Shown piece after piece: positions 56,276 to 64,000 of a stretch of DNA of 64,000 nt (the stretch's first letter is position 1; every line of letters begins with the position of its first letter). The DNA comes from Monomorium pharaonis (taxonomy: Eukaryota > Arthropoda > Insecta > Hymenoptera > Formicidae), in contig NC_050475.1 in the NCBI RefSeq assembly GCF_013373865.1, positions 10,064,021-10,128,020 of the forward strand, given 5' to 3'. Both the position numbers and the translations under genes were made by a program. The notes beneath the pieces are model-generated. The model did no database searches. It saw nothing but the letters and a program-made list of their open reading frames with translations, and was not told the DNA's origin.

Positions 56276-56862
56276 TTTTTCGTAAGGAAATACATTATTT
56301 ATACATCTTTTTAAGGTTATAAAAAAATTATGGAACAATCTATAGACGAAAGAATTATTATTGCTAATTACAAAAAAGAAGTAAAATTTAACGGACAATT
56401 ACGTTCCAAACTTGTTGACGTAATTATAACAAAATTATATCTTTGTTCTATAGTAACAAACAAGAGTATAATATTTTAGAAAAATTGTAATTTAGTTAAT
56501 TTGACAAAGAAAAATAATTTATACATTTATAAATAAACTAGGATATCTCTAAAAAACGAACATTTTGAGTTGTCATTTTGAGTCAAATTGTAAAAATATT
56601 TCCTATTGAAAATATCAGTATCTATTACGTTCCGCCTAAAACTGAAGAGCCTCAACAAAAAATTTCTAAAGAAAAATTAGTGGATTCTTATAGAAATAAA
56701 CTGAGAGAATGTGTCAAAAATGTGGAATAATAAACAAAAAAAAATCTCAGGACGATGAAGATATAGAAGAAATGGAAGTAGATGCAGAGTCTATTTCTCA
56801 TGCTACATATATGTATACATATATTAATTCATATCACACACCTGCATACACGTGCATACCCC

Positions 56863-56872
<10 letters not shown>

Positions 56873-56904
<32 letters not shown>
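56873..56904. repeat. (CA)n microsatellite
   Basis: About 16 CA units in the pseudogene, downstream of the RNKLREC exon. Confidence 0.93.
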
Positions 56905-56907
<3 letters not shown>

Positions 56908-57336
56908 CAATATATTAGGGAGCATCCCTAGATCACCATCTAAAATTACATAATAAACATTAATTATACAGTAGACTTTTTTATATACAAATTATATCAT
57001 TTTGAAGAGGGTATAAATATTAGATGTATAGTACTTCATTTTTTTCTTGTAAGGTCAATATTTATCAAATTATTTTTAATACATTCTACTCGTCACATAT
57101 ATATTTTTTTTCTACATGTACGTGTATATAAAACCATTTTTAGTTTTTTTACAGACTTTACAAAAAATGTTACTAACAAGTTTGTATACAATTTACAAAG
57201 AAAGAGAAAGACAAATGTATAACTCATTTTAATTGGCTAAAATATAATACAGCTCCATTTATGGTACAAAATCATTGGGAGCATTTGCGAGTACTTAGAC
57301 AAGAATGTATTGCAAAGCTACATGGTAACTTACGTA

Positions 57337-57595
57337 CGGTGTTGCAGCAACATATAGGTCAGTATGACGGGTTGCCTATTTGTGCAGGCGCGCACGGTAA
57401 TCCACAACTGCGTAAGCTTTGACGCATTATGATGTCATTTTGGCTTCATCATGACTTCATGTTCTGCTTGTGCAAATTTACTGTTGCTACTCTCGCGACA
57501 TAATGCATCGAAGCCTACGCAGTTGTGGATTACCGTGCGCGTCTGCACGAATAAGCAACCCGTCATACTGACCTATATGTTGCTGCAACACCCTG
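57337..57595. mobile_element. MITE in a pseudogene exon, CAGGGTGTTGCAGC-type termini, TSD TA
   Basis: Arms GGTGTTGCAGCAACATATAG / reverse complement extend about 90 bp with few mismatches. The right end has CACCCTG next to TA; the left end has lost two bases (TACGGTG for TACAGGGTG). Removing the element and one TA joins the flanking pseudogene codons in one frame. 259 bp, non-coding, same terminal type as the CAGGG elements at 29950, 46865 and 50383. Confidence 0.85.
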
Positions 57596-57750
57596 TACGT
57601 TATTTGAAGAATGGCCTGTTTTAAAGCAACCACTCAGATATACTTTAATAACTATCTTTTATCTAAAAATAAGTACATTCGTGAGTGCGCTTAGGCAATA
57701 TTTGTTCTACGATTTATATTTATTATATTTGTTTTATATTTTACTAACAA

Positions 57751-58015
57751 GGAAACCTCGCGAACCCGAAAATTCTGATTTTAATAAAACTTGGCATAAA
57801 TGTAGAGGAGGTAAATACATGAATTAAAAAATTTTTAGTTGGTGCTTATAAACGGTTTGAAGTGGTAAAACTGCCCTTCAAAGTTGAGACATTTTTGCGT
57901 TTTCTCGATATATCTCGCAAACTAAACAAAATGTAAAAAAATGTTTCATACAAAAATTTTACAGTATAAATACCTCTATTTAACTATGTTATTTATTTTT
58001 TTGTTGTGTTGTGTT
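57751..58015. mobile_element. Long-TIR element (CAAGGAAACC family), left part
   Basis: CAAGGAAACCTCGCGAACCC and the next ~260 bp match the arms of the 5601-7877 element at about nine bases in ten by eye. It stops where the insert at 58023 begins; corresponding arm sequence reappears at 60300-60720. Confidence 0.8.
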
Positions 58016-58797
58016 TTGTTGATGTTACGTCCAGCCTTATAGAATTTAACTCTTTATTTGGTAGGAAGGATATTTCAGGGAGAACAGGTAAGGCAGAGAA
58101 GAACGTAACAAAACGTGTAGAATTCCCGTAGGTACACAGATTAAGAGAGGGTAGGTGCCTCAGGTTGAACGCACTTTTTATGACTCAAAAATATAGGTCA
58201 ACGTGGCGATAGGCCTGCTGTAACTCGTTTCGAGTCGTACGTCGGTTCAAGTTTCGAGTCAACGAATTGAATCGCTTTAACTCGGGATCAGATCAGGTGC
58301 AGTCTTTGTTCGGGATGAAGAGAGGTCGTTATTGATTAAAATAAATGATGAAATTTATGTAACAACAAAAAAAATAAAAAAAGTATTTATTCTAAATTTT
58401 TCAAAATGTTATAAGAATATAAATAGGCGCTGAAGTCGTGATTTAACATAATTTGTTGGCTATGAATTTATAAAGATTAAATTACAAGAATGGTTCTAAA
58501 TAAATTTCGCAAGAGTTTACAAACAAAGTTTAAAAATACACAAAGGGTTATAAAAATAAATTTTCGATTGAGTTTACAAAAATTTTAAAGTTTAACAAAA
58601 GGTTATTAATAAAATTTTTAAAATACACAAAGGTTATTAATATAAATTTCGGAAGTGTAAAACTAATGGGCAGCTTTTTGCTTGTGAGTGACATTATATT
58701 TTAAGTAATTCAAGGTGGGAAGGTGAGGAAATGCAGACTCTTGAAAATTGAAACCGTGAATTGTTGTTTGGATTCTCGAACATTAAGGGCGGATCCC

Positions 58798-58945
58798 CGT
58801 ACCAGAACGACCGGTCGGACTCTCGAGCGATAGCCTCGGAATCCGCGCACCGGAAGGCCGGTCGGACTCTCAAGCGGCACTCTCGGAATCCGCGCACCGG
58901 AACGGCCGATCGGACTCTCGAGCTACAGGTTCGCATCCGCAAACC
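58798..58945. repeat. GC-rich tandem array, ~48-bp unit, three copies
   Basis: Unit CCGGTCGGACTCTCGAGCG followed by CTCGGAATCCGCGCACCGGAA recurs three times with a few changes. Both strands stay open across it; the frames are not gene-like. Confidence 0.9.
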
Positions 58946-59569
58946 GGAGAAAGAAGGGGGGACAAAAAACTTTAAGAGGGAATTATTTATAAATAATAGG
59001 AGCTTGTCTTAAAGAATTAAAACAGAAGGGAGTAGATGTGTAACGTAAAAACAAAAGAAAAAAATTGTGATAGTGGGACTTATTCATTACTGGTTCTCGA
59101 ACAAATCTGTCGGAATCGAATAGATTTCTTGATCGGATGAACGGCACTAACGTTTATTCGCGCACTGATTCTACATGATTATTTCACTGCTCTCTAACTA
59201 CAGAGAAAACTCTTTAACTAACTCTAAAAACGTAATTCTAAAAACCCTAAACGTAACTGAACTCTTAACGTAACTGAACTGAACTACCTCGTAACTGACT
59301 CTTATGTAGGATATCGGCGGGAATGAAAACTTCTCTGAATTGTAATTATGTGATACTTTATTTAGGACCACGACATACACACCGCATGGTCGCCGGCCGG
59401 TCTCGCCATACTACCAACCTAACTCTCGCTATCGCTGGTATTCGCTTTAACACAGTGCTCGGAGCGCCGTCCTAGTGTACCCTAGGCTAAATTCGGCGCT
59501 GAACCAACTTTTATTTCCGCCACGTCTTACACTTAGTATTATATATATATAAAGTCTTACAGGGGGGAG

Positions 59570-60290
59570 GATCCAGATGTAGGTGGTTCGAATATTCTAA
59601 TTGGTAGGACTCTTTTTCAGGAATGCGTGGAAACTAGTTCTAAATGGTTTTTATTGGATGAGTGGTTATTTGGTTTCAGGGTACTGTTTATTAGGGTCCT
59701 CGACAATTGGTCCCACTTTGCTTTGTCTCCACCTGGAATTTTCGGATCTAGTAAGGGTGGGGGGGGGGTTGGAAATGTCAGGGCGTTCTTATCTAGGAAG
59801 GGGAAGAAAATTTATGTTTTCCAGGCGTGGATTTAGGGTTAATAGACGCATCTGGTTTCAGAAAATCTTTTATGGCTTTCGGACGTTTTGAGGTGGTCTG
59901 GTCCTCTTTTGATAAACATTGCGTTCGTATGTACAAAAAAAAAATATTACCCTTGAAACCAAATGTGCCCTTGCCCCTTTCGGTTAATCTAACTTCCATC
60001 TGGCGCTTATCTGCGGTCGTTAAAAATCCCGAAATGTTCTTAAACTATCAAGAGCCCAGAGGGGGGGGGGCGCTCCGTAAATATTTAAACTTTTATTTCA
60101 ACGGGACCTGACCTTCACCGAATTTTAATGACTTTAGTATCTGACTCTTTCTCATTATGAGAACCAGACACTCTCTCGTGGCGCAAAGTTTTTGGGCTCC
60201 GTGACCCCTTGACCATTGATAAGCCTCAGAATATTTCTAACTTATTTATTTTTAAAAGATCAGCCTATGATAAAATGTGAAATCCCCGGA
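59570..60290 (+). pseudogene. Unidentified coding-like remnant, several frames
   Basis: Plus-strand segments read like protein in successive frames: KWFLLDEWLFGFRVLFIRVL and DNWSHFALSPPGIF (about 59640-59745), then DASGFRKSFMAFGRFEVVW and FDKHCVRMYKKKILPLKPN, then TSIWRLSAVVKNPEMFLNY (59840-60055), then FIFKRSAYDKM (about 60245-60277). Pro/Trp/Phe-rich composition is unlike the AT-rich noise elsewhere. G-runs near 59760 and 60060 mark likely frameshift points. I do not recognise it. A TE gag or an endogenised viral capsid-type gene are both conceivable. Confidence 0.4.
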
Positions 60291-60297
60291 CGTAACA

Positions 60298-60760
60298 TTT
60301 TCAAAAAAAATTTTTTTTTTTTTAAACTGTTTTTCAAAAAATTTTTTTTCTGAAAAAATAAATAGCATAGTTAAATAGAGGTATTTGTGCTATAAAACTT
60401 TTGTATGACACATTTTTTTATATTTTGTTTAGTTTGCGAGATATATCGAGAAAACGCAAAAGCAGTTTTTGAATCATAATAGAGATTTCTAAATTAATGT
60501 ATTTACCTCCTCTACATTTATGCCAAGTTTAATTAAAATCAGAAAATTTTCCGTTTAGTCTTATAAACGGTTTGAAGGAGTGAAATGAAACCACCCTTCC
60601 AAGGTTGAGACATTTCGATATATCTCGTAAACTAAACAAAACATTAAAAAATGTTTCATACAAAGTTTTACAGCATAAATACCTCCATTTAACTACGCTG
60701 TTTATTTTTCAAAAAAAAAATTTTTTTTTAATTAAAATAAATTTTTAATAAAATTAACTT
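60298..60760. mobile_element. Long-TIR element (CAAGGAAACC family), right part, rearranged
   Basis: Two arm pieces in opposite orientation: 60340-60550 is inverted relative to the left part, and 60560-60720 is direct. The shared landmarks are GGTAAATACAT/ATGTATTTACC and CGATATATCTCG. The terminal CAAGG end is missing on this side. It shows rearrangement or two partial copies. Confidence 0.65.
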
Positions 60761-61125
60761 TTATGTATATAGCATTTATAAAGTAATTATACTATCTTAT
60801 ACTACGTTTTATTTATATTATCTATGTGTATATTATGTATGTTATATATTATCTATGTTATAATGCTATACATTTATACTATCTGCATCCCTGTATTAGT
60901 TTTTATCTAACACTTGCGCAATATTAGAGTAGTCACGTTGCTTTCACACAGTGTTCATTCTGTCTACGTCACATATTTCACATTCAAATTTTATACATAT
61001 TTGTCATGTCACGGTATGTATCATATATGAAATGGAAATCACGTATTAATAAAAGTTTGGTATCTTTATTAATGATGTTACGCGTCATTTTCACATCGGC
61101 ATCAAGTTTAACGTGTGCTTGATCA
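60761..61125. other. AT-rich spacer, nothing recognised
   Basis: TATATTATCTATG-type repeats at about 60780-60890 and no gene. AACGTGTGCTTGAT at 61110-61123 recurs in direct orientation at 63954-63967, on the other side of the nested elements. Confidence 0.5.
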
Positions 61126-61835
61126 CACAGTAAAAAAATTTGTGTTTTCTTGTTAAAAAATATCCTGGTTAAAACTTTTATGTAAAAATTTAACATATTT
61201 GCTTTAACATATTGCTGTTGTGTTAATTCAAGTAAAATGTTAAATTACTAGAATAACTAAAAAAAGTGTAAAAGTAACACAATGTGCACGTACTTTTAAT
61301 TTTACACCATAAATATGTTCTTTATTATTAGTGATAGGATTTAGCTGTTAAAATCGACAGAAAAAAATGTTGAATTTACTCTATAATTGAGTTTTAACAA
61401 AAACCATTTCATTTTTGAGGACTTTACTATCTACCCTGAGATGGCGCATTTCTCGTGAAAAAGATTCACCTATTAGGTGAATAAAAGGGGGTCGCCAAGA
61501 ACAGAGAACCAAGTACGATTGCATTCACATATATTATAATATTGGACTGATTTCAATAATATACACACAAAGTTTTTATCGATGATTCTGGAACGATCTA
61601 TATATGCAATTGTAAACATTTCTTCAGCATTTCTAGAATAATTACACAGGCACACAAAAAAAAGTGGTTGGTCCGGCGGACTAGACTAGTCAATCCTTAT
61701 GTATTTCGATCCGCTGAATCCGAATCCAAGGTCAGAATTGCAAAGTTAGCTCGCATTTTCTAACCTTAAAAAAATTTTTTTTTTAAATGGTCCGGCGAAC
61801 CAGACTAGTCAATCCTTATGTATTTTGACCCGCTA

Positions 61836-62995
61836 CCCAGATAGCACAAGGACATTCATTGTATGTCCAATGGATATCTCCTTCTGGACATTCGGACATC
61901 CATTAAAAGTCCAAATAAGGTCCGTCGGACATTCGATGGACGTCCATAGGATATACGTTTGGCACAACTTTGTACGTTCATAGAAAGTCCTTTAATGGAC
62001 GTCCATGGGATATACGTTTGTCGCAATTTCGGACATTCATAGAAAGTTCGAAATAAACCAAATTTTGGACCTATTATGGTTTGATTATTTCTTTTGGGCC
62101 TTTTTCACATAAAGAGCTTGCTGCAATAGTGGGTTAATCCAAAATTTGTAAAAATCATCGACATAAAGCATAAACTGCGCATTTCCTGCAAAAAGCTCTT
62201 GAAAAGTGTCCGGCAGAAAGACAAAGAGGAGACATGGTCCGGTTCAATTTCTTTCTCTGTCTAGCGCCCATTATGCTACTGGTTAGACAGTTCTAATTTA
62301 CACCGAGCACTTGGTACGCGTATCAAGTAGTGAATTTAAGCTGATCAGCCAATGATTAAACACATTCATTAGTTATTTACTATTTGATACGTGTACCAAG
62401 TGCTCGGTGTAAACTAGGTCAGAGACAGCGCTTGACTCAGACCAATTGCTGTATCCCTCTTTTGGTCGGAAAAAGAAACGACAAAAAAACGAAAAAGAAA
62501 AAGAAACGAAAATTAAAAAACGAAACAATAAAAAACGAAAAAGAAACAATAATATATTATAACAAACATTTAAAAAAATATCAATAATTAATAATGTTAA
62601 TAATAAATTAAAAAATAATACGTATTATTTCATATTACATATTTCATATTATATCTAAAAGTAAAACAATTAAAATAAACCTTTTGAAAATTAAAAATAA
62701 TATAATTTATTATTATTTATAAATTAATGTTAATTAGAAATATTGTAAATAATATATATATATAATTTACAATATTTCTTTTAGATTACATAATAAAAAT
62801 AATAAAGATAGATTATATAAAAGTAAGATCCAAGTGCGGACATAAATCAGATATTGAGCATAGGACGTTCTGAATAGAACATCCGTTTTAATTCCAATAA
62901 TGGATATCCTATAAATGTCCATTTTATGTCCATGGACATGCGGACCTGAATTGGACTTAAAATGGACGTCCTTGGAACATCCAGTGCTATTTGGG
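61836..62995. mobile_element. Third-level TIR element, CCCAGATAGCAC termini, TSD TA
   Basis: Begins CCCAGATAGCACAAGGACAT, ends GTGCTATTTGGG, with TA on both sides (61834-61835, 62996-62997). Subterminal sequence is full of GGACGTCCA/GGACATTC motifs on both strands. Sister units in the host repeat (for example at 63119 and 63345) show the uninterrupted site, confirming the insertion point. Termini resemble those of 12963-14597. Confidence 0.9.
62297..62413. mobile_element. Fourth-level 117-bp palindromic MITE
   Basis: TTTACACCGAGCACTTGGTA at the left is inverted at the right (TACCAAGTGCTCGGTGTAAA), with a ~45 bp loop. It lies inside the third-level element. A target duplication could be CTA but is not certain. 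Confidence 0.75.
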
Positions 62996-63918
62996 TAAAT
63001 CCGAATCCAAGATCAGAATTTCCGAATTGGCTCATTTTTTCCTAACCTCAAAAAAAAATTTTTTTTTAATGTTGGTCCGGCGGACCAGAATAGTCTATTT
63101 TTATGTATTTTGACCCGCTGAATCTAAATTTAAGGTCAGAATTGCTTAATGGGCCGGACCAAGATTAAAAAAAATTTTTTTTTTTAAAGATTAGGAAGAA
63201 ATGAGCCAATGCAGCAATTCTGACATTGAATTTGGATTCAGCGGGTCAAAATACATAAAGATAGACTATTCTGGTCCACCGAACCAACATTTAAAAAAAT
63301 TTTTTTTTTTAGGTTAGGAAAAAATGAGCCAATTCGGAAATTCTGATCTTGGATTCGGATTCAGCGGATCAAAATACATAAGAATTGACTAGTCTGGTTC
63401 GCCGGACCAACATTAAAAAAAAAATTTTTTTTGAGGTTAGAAAATGCGAGCTAACTTTGCAATTCTGACCTTGGATTCGGATTCAGCGAGTCAAAATATA
63501 TAAGGATTGACTAGTCTAGTCCGCCAGACACCACTTTTTTTTGTGTGCCTGTGTTATTATTTAACATATATAATATGTTAAATTAATATATATAACATGT
63601 TAAAATAATATTATGATTGTGTGTTAAAATAACATATATAATATGTTATTGTTACACGTTATACACGTTACTTTAACGTTATTATAATGTTAAAGTAACA
63701 TATTACATGTGTTACTTTGACATAATTTTCTCATTAAATTGTTACATAAAAATTATGTTAAATTATAAAATTTACATTTAGTTTTATGTTAAAATATAAC
63801 ATAATATTTATGTTGCTATTTAACATATGCTTAATATGTTAAATTACAGAAAAATTTCTGTGGACCGCGTTTTGGACATGCAATATCTGTTAAATTTAAC
63901 ACAAATTTTTTTACTGTG

Positions 63919-64000
63919 CAGTAAAAAAGTATCAGTACATCAGTATCACATCTAACGTGTGCTTGATTTTTCTGTTAGATTGTTTTTAATTAAGCGAAGC
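63919..64000. other. Right flank of the nested elements
   Basis: Contains the second copy of AACGTGTGCTTGAT (63954-63967). Nothing else is recognised before the window ends. Confidence 0.5.

Larger units (their letters stand above)
55134..56287. mobile_element. TIR element in the pseudogene intron, CCTTACGAAAAAAACA termini
   Basis: CCTTACGAAAAAAACA at 55134 is inverted at the right end (about 56272-56287). The interior holds a tRNA-like segment (about 55481-55550) and an array of GGTGTCGACACC motifs. No transposase frame. The target duplication is unclear. Non-autonomous. Confidence 0.6.
54308..57720 (+). pseudogene. Multi-exon pseudogene of an uncharacterised SAM-like-domain family
   Basis: Exon 1 54308-54380 (ATG start, GTATGT donor), exon 2 54532-54662, exon 3 54791-54985 (GTAAGA donor) join in phase. 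Exons 1-2 encode a SAM-like helical domain: LKEWSLEKWTSKFL, then QTLVELIPIIGARCVF. A TAG at 54636 interrupts it. Exon 3 is acidic (IIEQEKEVESLKTLEQ). Later exon remnants: MEQSIDERIIIANYKKEVKF and QLRSKLVDVIITKLY (56330-56450), IFPIENISIYYVPP and KEKLVDSYRNKLREC (about 56598-56730), and FMVQNHWEHLRVLRQECIA then FEEWPVLKQPLRYTL (57250-57330 and 57600-57650). I recognise this as a protein family of unknown function expanded in ants and other insects. It was hit by a TIR element in the intron and a MITE in a late exon. Introns are kept, so it is not a retrocopy. Confidence 0.6.
58023..60297. mobile_element. 2.3-kb insertion with TGTTACGTCC...GGACGTAACA ends
   Basis: The ends are a 10-bp inverted repeat with TG/CA outer bases, as in LTRs, and the insert splits a copy of the long-TIR family. 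It contains a GC-rich tandem array (58798-58945), AT-rich and GC-rich patches and a coding-like remnant (59570-60290). No second LTR-like copy is visible inside and no clean target duplication is seen. It might be a very long solo LTR, a non-autonomous LTR element or a DNA element. Confidence 0.5.
61645..63553. mobile_element. Second-level TIR element built of ~140-bp repeat units, TSD TTA
   Basis: CACAGGCACACAAAAAAAAGTGG at the left is inverted at the right. TTA flanks both ends (61642-61644, 63554-63556). The body is made of units of GGTCCGGCGGACCAGACTAGTC + TATGTATTTTGACCCGCTGAATCCG-type sequence + a poly(A)/poly(T) junction: three units in one orientation, then three inverted, with the axis near 63155. 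The whole element is therefore a large palindrome of tandem units. Interrupted by the element at 61836. Confidence 0.85.
61126..63918. mobile_element. Outer TIR element with CACAGTAAAAAAATTTGTGTT termini
   Basis: The 21-bp end is perfectly inverted at 63898-63918. CA precedes the left end and follows the right end, a possible 2-bp duplication. Interior arms are rich in TTAACATAT motifs. It contains three further elements nested inside one another. No coding capacity. Confidence 0.75.

Noticed and set aside
56709..56918. Separate small gene ending in a His-Thr repeat
   Set aside because: It is a mix of a pseudogene exon tail in the wrong frame and the (CA)n microsatellite.

Overview
The window is AT-rich eukaryotic DNA made almost entirely of transposable elements, their remnants and simple repeats. 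The mix of a Maverick/Polinton, a PIF/Harbinger element, a Jockey-clade LINE, a Gypsy LTR element, Helitron-type helicase debris and many terminal-inverted-repeat (TIR) elements points to an insect. The protein families look most like those of Hymenoptera, probably an ant; that is inference from family knowledge, not a search result. I see no convincing intact host gene. The nearest thing is a broken multi-exon pseudogene with a SAM-like N-terminus at 54.3-57.7 kb.

Layout. 1-5.6 kb: AT-rich DNA with a pyrimidine-rich tract, one GC/CpG-rich patch (about 4.45-4.9 kb) and two small MITEs. 5.6-7.9 kb: a 2.3 kb palindromic long-TIR element. 8.25-10.8 kb: a dispersed repeat carrying a MITE, then a foldback element. 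11-12 kb: tandem repeats and a long (CT)n tract. 12.1-28.7 kb: a decayed Maverick/Polinton with DNA polymerase B (+), then integrase, an unknown gene and packaging ATPase (all -), then PLA2-like protein, adenovirus-like protease, a putative minor capsid protein, a putative major capsid protein and a small terminal gene (all +). Its polymerase gene is split by a composite TIR insertion and by a complete PIF/Harbinger element whose transposase and Myb/SANT-like genes both look intact. 28.8-32 kb: minus-strand coding-like debris and Pif1/Helitron helicase remnants, split by a 980 bp TIR element. 35.5-46.8 kb: a dead Jockey-like LINE carrying a young Gypsy element (identical LTRs, one uninterrupted gag-pol frame), a GC-rich insertion and a 519 bp insertion. 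46.9-52.8 kb: two large palindromic elements with CAGGG termini, the first holding about 0.95 kb of (TGCG)n. 53-57.7 kb: an LTR-like segment and the SAM-like pseudogene, itself hit by a TIR element and a MITE. 57.7-60.8 kb: a second copy of the 5.6 kb long-TIR family, split by a 2.3 kb insert with an unidentified coding-like remnant. 61.1-63.9 kb: a four-level nest of inverted-repeat elements.

The main theme is nested insertion. In several cases the target duplication is visible and the host reading frame closes exactly when the insert is removed, so the relative order of events can be read directly. The elements most likely to be recent or mobile are the Gypsy (36.2-41.5 kb) and the Harbinger (15.5-19.2 kb).
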